DNA of 62,000 bases from Nemertoderma westbladi (GCA_032718475.1 JAUCBJ010008490.1:1-62000); one strand, 5' to 3'; positions 21,801-32,634 are shown, counted from the stretch's first letter. Made by a program: numbers and translations. The notes: a model not told the origin generated them from the letters alone.

Positions 21801-22806
21801 TGCGGATAAAAAAGTGAATTTTTAAAAGAAAGTTGAATTATTTGGGGGAATTATTAATTATTGTAACTATGCATATTATTTAAACTTTCTAGAACATTCC
21901 TGTTGCAAACATTAAGTTGTTAAGTTGTTTCTAAACTAAACACTTACCTGATCTGATGATGATTCATCACCGTCATTAATGTACCCATCACTGTTTAGGA
22001 TGTTATAATTAATCTTGGGTCGTTTCCTGAGAGGTTCGCAAACAATCTGCGATTCTTCATCTTCGCCGCATGTGGATTGTTCGGTTATTAATCCATCATT
22101 CTCAGCCTTGGCGGCTAAGATCACAGCCCGTTCATTGGAATCTGGAAGATAATAATACAAATAATGTACATGAGTCAAAAACAACATGACATGATCGTGA
22201 TCGTCATGCACTATGATGTAATATAATTTGAGAAAATACGTTTATTATAGGAAGGGATGTAGGGGTATTAAGAAGAAAATACATGGAGAAAATAAATGGA
22301 GAAAATACATGACACAATAGACTCTTTTCAACATACAGTATAATACATTCATTTTTAATAAATTTGATACTCGCGCAACACTCAGTACAATGTAGTTTTG
22401 CTATGAAGACATTTTGGACGGCAATTCTGCTAGTATATACACATAAATAGTATAGTGTGTGTCACAATTTCTGGAAAATTAATAGTCGTGATATATTAAT
22501 TAATATAGTATAGTACAGTACTACAGTAATAATAATACAATTTCATATTTTGTAATGCAATGACGAACGAAACTAACTGGTATATTGGAGGATCCTTATT
22601 TTATATTTTGGCCACTTTGTAACGTCGCCTTCACCTCGTCTTCTTCTTATTCCACCGGCGTTCTTTGGGGGCCAGAATATATAACTAAGTGACGATTTGG
22701 GTGGCTCCACACTTGTTCCCAAGCCCAACCACGTTGATGGTGCCCAATCCACACTATCGTTTTCGAGGAAATGTACTATAACAAAGTTCTTCATCATACA
22801 CAGCAT
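18893..22806 (-). CDS. DUF4806-like protein, four exons, transposon-borne
   Basis: I reconstruct exons 22806-22578, 22141-21948, 20902-20018 and 19048-18893 on the minus strand. All introns are GT-AG and the phases agree (1, 0, 0), giving 1464 nt, or 487 residues. Exon 1 encodes the N-terminal motif NFVIVHFLENDSVDWAPSTW, with WPP and WPKYKIRIL. Exon 2 is acidic with a basic KRPK patch, a possible nuclear signal. Exon 3 has four ~18-residue repeats with GSGDVSAAGATIGEGT. The C-terminal domain, from LPLSSLDQFHALEAKL through NDLGAHFNWIGSNGKKAF into exon 4 (KDWLKHS), matches DUF4806 as I know it. Such proteins often accompany CACTA-like transposases; their function is unknown. The ATG lies 14 nt downstream of the transposase stop. 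Intron 1 (22142-22577) and intron 3 (19049-20017) carry the duplicated segments described separately. Confidence 0.8.
19372..19980. repeat. ~280-bp segment flanked by ~150-bp direct duplications, in intron 3
   Basis: The block 19372-19521 (GAATAGATAATATTTTCTAA through GGAATGGAGTGGAGTAG) recurs at about 19823-19980. Between the copies lies 19535-19820, which recurs almost perfectly at 22269-22554 in intron 1 of the same gene (ACATGGAGAAAATAAATGGA, GACATTTTGGACGGCAATTC). Confidence 0.88.
20941..21900. repeat. Intron 2 with palindromic MITE-like segments
   Basis: It contains a G-tract (20958-20971), one relative of the 68-bp minisatellite unit (21027-21085) and two AT-rich inverted-repeat blocks. 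One lies at 21140-21240 (AAAAAGTTGCACTTTTTT and its neighbours). The other has ATTACATGGGAAAAAA near 21645 mirrored near 21765. No coding evidence outside the exons. Confidence 0.55.
22269..22554. repeat. Second copy of the ~280-bp segment, in intron 1
   Basis: Nearly identical to 19535-19820 in the same orientation. It lies wholly within the intron between exons 1 and 2 of the DUF4806-like gene. Confidence 0.88.
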
Positions 22807-22820
22807 ATAAATATCACAGT

Positions 22821-24007
22821 TTAATGGTCGTGCAATAGTGGGAAAAAGGCAAGATCAGGAGTAGACCTACTGGTTTCTGGGAGTTCCAGGCAGCAAACTT
22901 TGGTTAACCGGTTTGGGTGTAGAATAACATGATGTTCAGATGTTTTATTTTCAGTTTTATAAATTCCAAGATTTACAGAACTGGTTGGAAATTCGAAGAG
23001 TGGGAACAAAGCCCCAAATCCGACCATTACACATTGGATTGCTAATGTGAGCTTATGTTGTAAAATAAAAATAACTTTATAGAATGATTTTGTTTCACTA
23101 CAGAACACAATATTGTCTGGAAACTTTGTTGTAATAATAAATTTGTATGATTCAACAGCAGAATAACCATTGAAATCCAGTTCGTATTCAACTGGCAACC
23201 TTACAGTAGTCTTACTGCACACAAAGTTTGTATCGACATCGAGAGCAACTGGGCGTCCACCAACAGTCATATTATAATACGAAAGTTCTTGAATTCTGCG
23301 ACAGAGCTGAGGTAATGGTTTAGCATAGGATCGTACAGTTCGCTTTATTTGATATAAAAAAGATTCGAACCGAAACGCTGATATATTGGACAATGTGCCA
23401 TGTAATTTTACATCACCTGCAAGATGAATCAGCGAGTGCATATTGTATGAAAGAAATACTGGTGAATAAATTTGTGGAACTAATGTAACAAATTTACGCA
23501 GAAGTTTGTCAGCATAATCTACAACATCAATATCAAAGCATGTGCTTAACAAGCGAATTGCAACATGCAGACAAAGGAAATGTTTATATTGTTCTTCTGG
23601 AAGTATCCCTTTAACCACAACGGGCCCAGTATACAGTAAGAATTGTCGAAATTCAGTCGCTTTCCATCTATCAATAAATACCAAGGAGCGAGGTTTTCTG
23701 GCAAATTCTCGTGGCATAACTATCGATTGTAAATGGTGTGACATTTGAACGATTTCATCAGAGTGACATTTAATGAATGACTTCCCTCTAACCCAACCCC
23801 TCAATAACTTTCGCATAACTCCTAAATATACCTGATGCATAACATCAATGGGAAACTGTTCAACCATTTTGATAGGCAGCTTTTCCAAAATTGAATATCC
23901 AACATGATGCTGCCCATCAGCTTTTACTCTAAAAGATTGGTCCGTTCGTTGGTCTGCATTAACTTTAACAAATTTAACACTACCCCCTACATATGTACCT
24001 TTACACG
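22821..24007 (-). pseudogene. tnp2-like transposase, C-terminal part
   Basis: Codons from about 24007 down to the stop at 22821 continue the transposase begun at 26971. Conserved segments include EQFPIDVMHQVYLGVMRKLL (with a candidate catalytic Asp), PREFARKPRSL, DRWKATEFRQFLLYTGPVV and HVAIRLL, which I recognise from the large transposase family of animal CACTA-like elements. The first ~16 residues of the longer frame (to 24056) are read from the inserted element and are spurious. The 5' and 3' parts lie in frame if the insertion and one 2-bp duplication are disregarded, so it was a continuous exon before the insertion. The C-terminus, rich in F/L/H, ends 14 nt before the ATG of the DUF4806-like gene. 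Confidence 0.82.
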
Positions 24008-24099
24008 AAGTGGGGCCTTCGCGCAGCACGTGAAATGAGTTAATGCTAAGTATCAACTCGAAAGGATTATAAAAACATAGGAGAAGATTTTCCCGGAAA

Positions 24100-25740
24100 A
24101 CGTTAACCCTCTAGCGGGAGACTGGGTAACTGAAGAAGGAAGGATTAGTTTCCCTACAAAGCCACAGCCTATGGTCTATTACATATCTACCAAGTTTCCG
24201 ATTGACGGATCATAAATAACGAAATGTTGGAAGGTTTTCACTTTCATACATTTAGCCCTCTAGCGGCATATTAAAGAACTACGGATCGATCACCTTCCTC
24301 ACAAAGACGAGGCATGTGGTCTAGTACATACCGGTACTGTATATTCCAAAATTCAGCTTAAATAGATTAAGATCAAGGAATTCGTGAAGGTTATCACTTT
24401 CCTACATTTCGCCCTCTAGCGGCAGACTCGAAAACTCCGGACCGATTACTGTCCACACAAAGACTTAGGATGTCTTCTAGTACATATATGACAAGTTTCA
24501 GCTTGATCAGATCATAAATAACTAAATGGGAGATTAATTTCACTTTCGGGACATTTTGCCCTCTAGCGGCAGACTGGAGAACTGCAGACAGATTAGCCTC
24601 CTTTGAAATTTACAGCTAATGGTCTAGTACATACTTCCCAAGTTTCAGCTTAAACGGATTAAAAGCAAAGAAATGGGTGGCCATTTAATGTTTAGACATG
24701 TGGCCCTCTACCGGCAGACTGGAAAACTTCGGACCGATTACAATCCACACAAAGACTCAGGATGTCATCTAGTACATATATGACAAGTTTCAGCGTAATC
24801 AGATCATAAACAACTAAATGGAAGAATAATTTCACATTCGGGACATTTCGCCCTCTAGCGGCAGACTGGAGAGCTGCAGACAGATTAGCCTCCTTTGAAA
24901 TTTACAGCTAATGGTCTAGTACATACTTCCCAAGTTTCAGCTTAAACGGATTAAAAGCAAAGAAATGGGTGGCCATTTAATGTTTAGACATGTGGCCCTC
25001 TACCGGCAGACTGGAAAACTTCGGACCGATTAAAATCCACACAAAGACTCAGGATGTCATCTAGTACATATATGACAAGTTTCAGCGTAATCAGATCATA
25101 AACAACTAAATGGAAGAATAATTTCACATTCGGGACATTTCGCCCTCTAGCGGCAGACTGGAGAACTGCAGACAGATTAGCCTCCTTTGAAATTTACAGC
25201 TAATGGTCTAGTACATACTTCCCAAGTTTCAGCTTAAACGGATTAAAAGCAAAGAAATGGGTGGCCATTTAATGTTTAGACATGTGGCCCTCTAGCGGGA
25301 GACCATTGCACTGATGGTGTCTGAAAGTCTCTCAAAAATCTCAACTTTTGCTCATATTGATACCTACAAATTTTCAACTTGGCAGCTTTAAATCCGACAA
25401 AGTTATTAGCATGTCAAAATCGTAACGACGACAACGATTTCACTTTCAGACCTTTGGCCCTCTAGCGGCAGACTGGAGAACTGCAGATGGATTCGCCTCC
25501 TTTGAAAGTCACAGCTAATGGTCTAATACATATCTGCCAAGTTTCAGCTTAAACGGATTAAAAGCAAAGAAATGGGAGGGCATTTAATGTTTAGACATGT
25601 GGCCCTCTAGCGGGAGACCATTGCACTGATGGTGTCTGAAAGTCTCTCAAAAATCTCAACTTTTGCTCATATTGATACCTACAAATTTTCAACTTGGCAG
25701 CTTTAAATCCGACAAAGTTATTAGCATGTCAAAATCGTAA
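24100..25740. repeat. Degenerate ~146-bp tandem repeat with 292-bp dimers
   Basis: CCCTCTAGCGG recurs through the array; dimer landmarks at 24559, 24851 and 25143 are exactly 292 bp apart. Units carry GCAGACTGGAGAACTGCAGA, CAAGTTTCAGCTTAAACGGA and GGGTGGCCATTTAATGTTTA. A final pair near 25310 and 25615 shares GACCATTGCACTGATGGTGT. Confidence 0.88.
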
Positions 25741-25806
25741 CGACGACGACAACGACGACGACGACAACGACGACGACGACAACGACGACGACGACGACGA
25801 CGACAA
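25735..25806. repeat. GACGACAAC-type trinucleotide microsatellite
   Basis: A run of (GAC)n interrupted by AAC at the right end of the tandem repeat. The Arg-rich ORF read from its complement is an artefact. Confidence 0.9.
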
Positions 25807-25883
25807 CTATTTGCATAAATTGACCCACCCCCTAACAGTGTCAATTCGCTAAGGCTCCGCCAACTTCGTGGCTCGCCCCACAA

Positions 25884-26971
25884 CAACATTTGTCACAACC
25901 ATAGTACCCAGAATGTGACTTTATTCGCAGAATATAGGTTTTGGCCGGATAATCGCAAACAAAATTCTGAAGTTTAAGTGAGATTGAAAATTTCCCAACT
26001 ACAATTTGCTGAGTTAGTAACAGCTGCAGCTCATTTACAAGGTCTTCGAGAAACATATTCACATCATTAGGCTTGCATGGACCACAGTACAAACCAAACA
26101 CTGCTGGGTAAGACTGAACACCATTAGGTGTTGCTTTGTAGTGGAAGTCACCTAAAATAGGCCAAAATTCTGTACTTGAACTGGTGAAGAGAGGCAACCC
26201 ATCTATATTGATACAAAGCCAAATAACAACTTTATTTTGATTATCAGATTGTGCAGATCCACCTAACCTACGAAATACATGTTCTTGATTACAAAAGTTG
26301 ACAAGATGGGCCTCAACCCCAAAATACGTGTACCAACCAGTGCCTATATTTTTAAGTGACGGTTTATTGCGCGGCGTTTTTAGTAATGTCCTAGCATCAG
26401 TTGGTCCTAGCTTAGTTCTCAGCGATAAGCGTTCATCATCAGACTCTGCTTCCATAGAAAGTTGTAAATTGTGAGAATGGTCCGGTGTGGGACTACTACT
26501 GTTGTAACTGCTCACACTAGAATCTGAACACTGCAAGGACTCATCAGAACTGCTTTCAATGACACTGCAAGAGTCTGGCACAAACAAATTACCTGGAATA
26601 TTTGCATCACCTTGAAAGGCATCTCTCTGAACATTGGGCAAATTTTGACATTGAGCTATATCAGTAGAACTTGTAATAATTGTATTTGTTGACACTGGAA
26701 TACTGATGGTATTACAAGGAGAGTATACAGAAATAGTTGGGATGATGGGAGAAGTAACAGCACTGGCAGTAGCGGTTGTAAAGGATTGTAGAGTCGTAGT
26801 GGTTGTTTCACTACCAAGAACAGTAATATTGTTCTCATTACTTGTTTCTAAAAATAATTCAGAATCATCCAAATTCGACAAATTAGCAATGATTGATCGC
26901 GATGATCGCCATGCTCTATTTCTCACCGTACTGTTACATACATATTTGGTATGCTTCGAAGAAGAGGACAT
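25884..26971 (-). pseudogene. tnp2-like transposase, N-terminal part
   Basis: Starts at ATG 26971 (MSSSSKHTKYVCNSTVRNRAW). Residues ~30-180 are Ser/Thr/Asn-rich and probably disordered. The conserved core follows: NKVVIWLCINIDGLPLFTSS (candidate catalytic Asp), FWPILGDFH, GLYCGPCKPNDVNMFLEDLV, then CDYPAKTYILRIKSHSGYYG and a CDKC zinc-type motif. The reading frame then enters the GTGGGG-ended element and ends a few residues on (nominal stop at 25841). Together with 22821-24007 this makes a transposase of roughly 760 residues. It presumably acts on the terminal repeats of the 10.8-kb element, but this copy is disrupted. It could also be classed simply as an unnamed transposase family. Confidence 0.82.
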
Positions 26972-27029
26972 TGTTTTACAAATATACTAATATAGGCCCA
27001 TGTAATGTAAGAATACCAGACTTTCTGCC

Positions 27030-27185
27030 GTTATATTTCACTTTGCAGTTACCCCCATGTGAAGAATACCAGACTTTCTGCCGTTATATTTCACTTTGCA
27101 GTTACCCTCATATGAAGAATATACCAGATTTTCACCAAAAAAACAGGTTACAGAAGGGCAGTATCTAACCAAAACAATAAACGAA
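27030..27185. repeat. Short direct repeats and a 68-bp-unit relative upstream of the transposase
   Basis: ATACCAGACTTTCTGCCGTT with TTTCACTTTGCAGTTACCC occurs twice (from about 27011 and 27067). A segment resembling the 68-bp minisatellite follows (ACAGGTTACAG, then CTAACCAAAACAATAAACGA). Confidence 0.75.
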
Positions 27186-28490
27186 TTAGTATATTATGTA
27201 CTGGAATTAAGACAGAAATAAACATTAAGCTATAAAACACTTAATAAAGATAAATAATAAAAAAAAAATCTTCATATATAAAATACCAATAAAAAGTCGA
27301 CCGAAAAGTGAAATCCTGGTATTCTTCACATGGGTGCAAATATAATACGTAGGTATACACTATTATGTTAAGTTTCGAAATTAAGTAACATGTTTGAGGA
27401 AAGTTATTGTTCAAAATATTAATTATGTATTTAGGCCTATATGACGCTGAATTAAGTATCACTTTATAGGATAAAGATCGCTTTGTTTATATACGCCGTG
27501 TCGTGCGAAGCAAGGAAAACATCGAATAGAAATAAATGAATTAATGAAAGTAGGCCCTACAGGTTGAATACCGGTACAATAAAGTCTTGGTTTACGTACA
27601 GAATGTACTAAAAGCCAAAGTGTGATGTTGCTACACTGTACTGTACTTTATTTAAATCGAATAGTTGTTATCTTATTCTTCTCGTCGTACTTTAAGTTTT
27701 AATATTTTTAACCTAGAAAAGAACGTGAAATGAAATTTCCCATCTAAATCCCGGAAATCAAAAAGTAAAAAAAATGTTTTAAAAGAGTTTATTTTAGCAC
27801 CGCACAAGGTAAGTATGTGGGTTAAATTTAACGAAAAAATAATTATAAACTGAATACTGAATATACTGTCATACTGCAGATAATAGGCGTAAAATATTTT
27901 AGAAATATAAATTGCTTGCAGAATAAGATACAAGATTTACAACAAGATTCACATTCTGAATGCTATCCTTGATAAAATTGAACTAAGAAAGTATGGAAAG
28001 TGCCAGACTAACTTGCCAGACTAATCTAAACAGTAATAACTAAAATGCAGCATGCCAATCCCAGTAGTAGAGGGTGCGCTCAGACCCTTTTCTGAAAGTG
28101 AAAGTTCGTCAAAAGAGAAAGAGAAAGCATGTCCCTAAACCGCTCTTTAGACATTCTATATCATCCATTTTCGATTTTCCGCAAACATGTCAAAATTTCA
28201 AAGCTTAATGAACTGAATAACCAGCTACTCGCATCTACTGTATCAGCACAGTTTTGGTACATTGGTACTGGTACACACATTACCGGTAGGGCCTACATAC
28301 AGTTGGCCTACAGTATAACCTGACTGCCTTAGTAGGCAGTTTGCTGTTACTATGTATGTATATTATATAGGCCTACAATAGTTTACTACCACACTCTATA
28401 AGGCTGTAAGTAAAATACATTGGGCAAGAACTATTCCGCCTGTCTTATATGGCGTGAGAAACTTGTTCACATAATTCTGACAATTTTTGA
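27186..28490. other. Noncoding 5' region of the CACTA-like transposon
   Basis: AT-rich with no supported ORF. A LINE 3'-end fragment (ATGCAGCATGCCAATCC followed by AGTAGTAG) lies at 28043-28072. If the transposase has a promoter it should lie here, but I cannot point to a motif. Confidence 0.5.
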
Positions 28491-28871
28491 ACCTTAAATG
28501 CATTGCAAATGAACCGTTTCTATGGATATATATTATTTGAACGGTATTTAAACTGTTTGAGATTAGTTCATTAATAGTGTACTTTTTAATAATTAAGTGT
28601 ATCCATTTATGGTCAGCTTTTGAACAAATTATGAATGGTTCATGTATAGATACGATTTTTAAACGTTAGTTGTTCTAAACGGCATATAAACCGTCATCAT
28701 ACATACACCATACTTCAACGTTAGGTTTTTTCCTAAATCGACATACCTGACACGTTCAATGATGATAACGAATTATGTACGTTGCAAATCAGTACATTGT
28801 TCTGGACGTTCATACTACTGTCCTTATTTTCAACGTTATTTATCGTTCATGAACGATTTGTGCTACTAGGG
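28491..28871. repeat. Right subterminal AACGT repeats and terminal inverted repeat
   Basis: Mirror of the left end: AACGTTAG, CACGTTCAATG, TACGTTGC, GGACGTTC and CAACGTTATTTATCGTTCAT lead to the exact inverted terminus TTGTGCTACTAGGG. Confidence 0.75.
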
Positions 28872-30530
28872 AAAGTATTCCCATCTCGATGATGGGAATT
28901 AATCAGTCTGTCAGTAATCCGATGGGATTCACAGATTCAAATCCCATCTCGAAGTAACAGCAAAACAATAAACACGAAAGTCAATAGCTTTACAGTTATA
29001 TTTGATTGCATTGAAAGTTAATAGAAAGAAGAAGTTAAATTGCATATCCATTAAAATATCATGAAATTGATACGGCAGTTTAGTAGATTAAAACCGCCAC
29101 AGCAAGATTTATAAAATGAAAAATAAGTAAAATCAGCACACAATATTATAAATTTAGACATTGAAGACAATTTAATAAACAAATACTATAAAAAAATATC
29201 TACTAACAATCAATACATGATATATATAATATATATAATATATATACATCATCGACTACCATCGCCACTCTGGTTCAATCAGTCAGTCCAGTATCATTGT
29301 TAGCGTTTTGTTGAATTACCCACTCATCCTCAGACCCTCATGGACACCGACGACGAGCTCTAACCCTAACCGTTAGTCGATTCCTCCTTGACTGGACAGG
29401 TTTGGGCCGTTCGGCCCATACAAAGTCATTAGCCTCCATGCCTGAACCCGCAGGATCGTAAGATCTACAGTATGTATCGGTATATCGTTCAGTCGTTTTT
29501 TCCTTTGTCAGTACTGTAGTATTGATAGGGTCCGTCTCGTGGGTATTCAGGGGACCCCCATTCGACGTATTCGCATCTCCTCCTGGTTGTTTCGGGTACC
29601 ACCGCCCGCCATATGCGCATCTCTTCGTGGTTATTCCGGGTACCACCCCCGTTCGCCGCATTCGCATCTCATCGAGGAAGTTCGGGTCCGGGTACCCCGT
29701 GTAGGCCTATTCATTCATCATTGTTGTTTTTAAAGACCTACCTACACCTACCTACATTCACCCTACACGTGCACCTACATGTAGGCTACACATACCTACA
29801 TGTAGCCTCTATGTAGGCTATACCTCTACGCAAAAGTTATACCAGAATTAGGTTAGAGGGTCCGTTGGCGCCGTACCGCCCTACTACTGTCAGTGTCAGA
29901 CTGTAGAACCGGACTGGTAGCAACTGCCAACTACAGAACTACCGGTACGGTACCGGCAACCGGTACTGAACTACGGCAGAAAATGAATTTCTTCGTTTGC
30001 GGTTTCTACTCTTGTTAACGGTTAAATATATTAATTAAAGACTATGTATTGGTAATTGGTACGACCGACGGCACCGGCAACTGGTATAATCAGATGTAGA
30101 TGTACATACCAATCTGCCAATACAACAATAGCAATAGGCCTACCCCTACCAACCATCCATCGACTCGGCAACTGCAACAATGGAAGTTATGCGGACTAAC
30201 CAGCTGACCGGCATTCTAAGATCAGGTACCCACTACCAGAGTCTACCCAGCTGCCCAGAAAAGTGTTGGAATTGAAATCAAACAACTCACCACCAAGGCC
30301 GCCTCTGTGTGTTGTGTTGACCTCGACTTTCGGTATCGCTGCCGCTACGGGCAAACTGGACTAACCGAAACCAAGGATGAAATAATCCGGTTTTTTAATC
30401 TCACTCTGCCATCACCCAGTGCCTGGCGGTGTTGAAATTGACACGCATTGTACAAGCAGTAGGCCTATTGCTCCGAGTTTCCGGCTGGTCGGGTGCAACT
30501 ACTGCATCTACAGATCTACATTGCCACACT
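28872..30530. other. Noncoding, with a GC-richer block
   Basis: No gene supported. 29530-29700 is GC-rich with three imperfect internal repeats around CATTCGC/CGCATCTC and CGGGTACC. 29735-29860 is a relative of the foldback element flanks at 16.6 and 17.4 kb. 29220-29250 is a (TATA)n stretch. Short ORFs here lack coding character. Confidence 0.5.
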
Positions 30531-30849
30531 ATAACTCGGGCTCATGAGGACGAGTACTGCGTAGACTATATTCCTATAAACCAAAACCATACCTGGCTTC
30601 GCCTATTGAACGCATTATAAAGATCGTCAGTCTTCGTTTAGGAAAGATATTTAAATACAAAACAGGACGAGCACAACAAGACTTATAATGAAGACGAGTA
30701 CTGCGTTGACTATTATTATTATATAAACCACCTGGCTTCACATATTGAACGCATCCCTTGTTATTATTATTATAAATATCGTCAGCCTGCGTTTAAGAAA
30801 TATATTTAAATACAAAACAGGACGAACTCAATGAGGCTTATAATGAAGA
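30531..30849. repeat. ~150-bp tandem array, first segment
   Basis: Units carry GACGAGTACTGCGT, CCTGGCTTC(G/A)C, TATTGAACGCAT, AAGATCGTCAG and ATTTAAATACAAAACAGGAC. The array is broken at 30849 by a LINE and resumes after it at 32339, then again at about 33660. Confidence 0.85.
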
Positions 30850-32338
30850 TTTACACAATACAAGATATTACAAAAATTAGGCGAGTTTGGATTCCACAAC
30901 ACTGCTATCTCTATGCTGCGCACTTTTTTAGTAAACAGATATCAAAGAGTGAAACTCAACGGAACCACTTCTGAGTGGAAACTAATCAATCACGGAATTC
31001 CACAGGGAACACTCCTTGGCCCGATTATATTTTTAATGTATGTAAATTCCATAGCTAGCAAAAGTAAACTCCAACTAATCCAATATGCAGACGACACCTT
31101 AGTATACTGTCATGATAAAAATCCAAACAGAGCTGCAATATCATTGAGTAAACACATAAATGAACTAAAGGACATTTTTAGCTATTTGCACCTCAAACTA
31201 AATAACGATAAGACTGAATTCATGTTAATATCCCCAAATTCTAGAACAGACGAGATAAATAGCATACAACTGGATCTCAGTGAGGATACAAATAAACAGA
31301 CTAACATTCCACAATCTACACACATCAATTACCTTGGTCTAACCATTGACAACAAACTTGAATGGCGCGAACAAATTAAGATCACCTCAAATAAAATGAT
31401 CCAGGCCGTCTCTGGACTTCGGCAGATAAAGGGTCAGCTACCAGTAGGCACAAAACTAAATATTTATAAGGCTACAGTATTACCATACCACAATTACTGC
31501 TGTGAAGTACTAGTATCATTGCATAATGTCCACGGCTTTAAACTATCTTATATAGCTTAGAGAAAATACAAAACTATGGACTTCGCATTGTCCATAGCAA
31601 AAAGATTTCTGATATTTCTGGCACCGAATTACGTCGTCTATCAAAACTACCAACACTAAGAGCCCTTAGGGAATATTTTGCTTTACGATTTTTTTATCAA
31701 TATATATTCAAAATTACCAAACCATTCCAAAACTTAGAACTACCATTTATTAGCAACAGTCAGAAACAACTATTAAACCCGAGAACGAATAAAGTAAAAA
31801 TTCCAATAACGAAAAACACAATATCATACAACAGCGCTATGTTAAGTTTTGCACGCCTATGGAACTGCACAAATAAAACACTAACACTCCTAAGGCAATA
31901 CAAGGAATTCATGCGCGCGTTAAAAAAACACTTTCATACAAAATACGACAGAAATGCAATTACATAACTTCAACTATTCACATTTAGGTTACAATTATTC
32001 AACCGCTTTTTAACGAACAGTATTATTAACTGCCACTAGCCCTACATTGCAACCTGCTATACTTATTGGTGATTATTATTTATTGTGCTGTTATATTAGT
32101 GTCAATTACGATTGTGTGTGTATGAGTATGTATAAATATATTTGAGTGAGTGTTTAATACTAGTAGTATGTATTGTAGCATAGATTTAGATTTAGAACAA
32201 ATAACGTGCGGCTGCTGACGCTTATTCATCACCAATCATCAGCCATGTCTGGGCCATCCAGACGGGCTGCCTCCATATGTTTTTTAAACATCGGAGTTTT
32301 GATGAATAAAAGATTTTAACTAACTAACTAACTAACTA
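30850..32338 (+). mobile_element. 5'-truncated LINE (Jockey/CR1-like) inside the tandem array
   Basis: The array unit is cut at ATAATGAAGA. The LINE begins in the middle of RT and ends with AATAAAAGATTTT followed by (AACT)n, a tail typical of this LINE group. The array resumes immediately with GACGAGTACTACG. AAGA on both sides may be the target duplication. Confidence 0.88.
30851..31967 (+). pseudogene. LINE reverse transcriptase, truncated and frameshifted
   Basis: The open frame runs from the truncation point; residues before the first ATG (30913) read KILQKLGEFGFHNTAISM, in the right place for RT. Motif B is HGIPQGTLLGPIIFLMYVN and motif C LIQYADDTLVY (YADD). LKLNNDKTEFMLIS, THINYLGLTIDNKLEW and LNIYKATVLPYHNYC follow. 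The first frame ends at 31560. A frameshift near 31535 moves the C-terminal region into another frame that stays open to TAA at 31965-31967, with LEKIQNYGLRIVHSK and the basic tail ending KKHFHTKY. Motif A and the endonuclease are missing because of 5' truncation. The Jockey-superfamily assignment rests on the QGTLLGP and QYADD motifs and the tail. Confidence 0.85.
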
Positions 32339-32610
32339 AGACGAGTACTACGTTTATTATATTCCTATAAACCACATGGCTTCGCATATTGAATGTGCGA
32401 TTGGAAATAAGTTTGTGCTACCCTTCCGTGGGTGGTAGATGTCGCGGTTATGTATTGGTTGGTGGGAAGGGGGGGGGGGGGGGGGGCAGATTAAAAGGGG
32501 TGAACACGTACTGTCCCCCTTTCTTTGATTGATTGGCGGTGTGGTTAAATTTCTCAAATACTGATTTTGTGATACAGTCGCTCAATTTTAATTTGTATCT
32601 CATAACTGGG
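32339..32610. repeat. Tandem-array remnant and G-tract
   Basis: One degraded unit of the ~150-bp array (to about 32410), then unique sequence with a run of about 18 G near 32471-32487, a likely assembly-fragile site. Confidence 0.65.
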
Positions 32611-32614
32611 CCTC

Positions 32615-32634
32615 GTGCTGCGCGAAGGCCCCAC
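32615..32634 (-). repeat. Orphan terminus of the GTGGGG family
   Basis: GTGCTGCGCGAAGGCCCCAC is the exact reverse complement of the start of the elements at 24010 and 50837. I see no partner end to its left, and to its right it abuts repeat R. Confidence 0.8.

Larger units (their letters stand above)
24010..25881 (-). mobile_element. GTGGGG-ended non-autonomous transposon (1872 bp) inside the transposase gene
   Basis: On the plus strand it starts GTGGGGCCTTCGCGCAGCAC and ends GTGGCTCGCCCCAC, with AA on both sides (24008-24009, 25882-25883). The ends share a short inverted GTGGGGC. The same termini occur at 50837-51018 and, with changes, at 49722-50327; one end occurs at 32615-32634, and one end is amplified at 4945-5280. 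The inside is a tandem repeat plus a GAC-type microsatellite, with no transposase, so it must be mobilised in trans. Confidence 0.85.
18079..28871 (-). mobile_element. CACTA/EnSpm-like DNA transposon, 10.8 kb, with nested insertion
   Basis: The left end CCCTAGTAGCACAA (18079-18092) is repeated as an exact reverse complement at the right end (28858-28871), with AA outside each end as a possible 2-bp target duplication. Just inside both ends are hundreds of bases rich in ACGTT/AACGT motifs in both orientations; such subterminal repeats are characteristic of CACTA transposons. Between the ends, on the minus strand, are a transposase of the tnp2-like type and a DUF4806-like spliced gene. The CCCTAG start differs from the canonical CACTA terminus, so the superfamily call rests on subterminal structure and transposase type. 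Confidence 0.8.

Noticed and set aside
24010-25881. The insertion as a normal intron of the transposase
   Set aside because: On the gene strand it would run GTGGGG...CCCCAC, lacking AG at the 3' end. It has transposon termini with a 2-bp duplication and recurs elsewhere in the window.
25689-25889. Arg-rich 66-codon ORF
   Set aside because: It is the GAC-type microsatellite read from the other strand at the end of the GTGGGG-ended element.
29338-29816. Cluster of small ORFs on both strands in the GC-rich block
   Set aside because: Overlapping frames on both strands come from imperfect internal repeats; no domain, splice structure or conservation evidence is visible.
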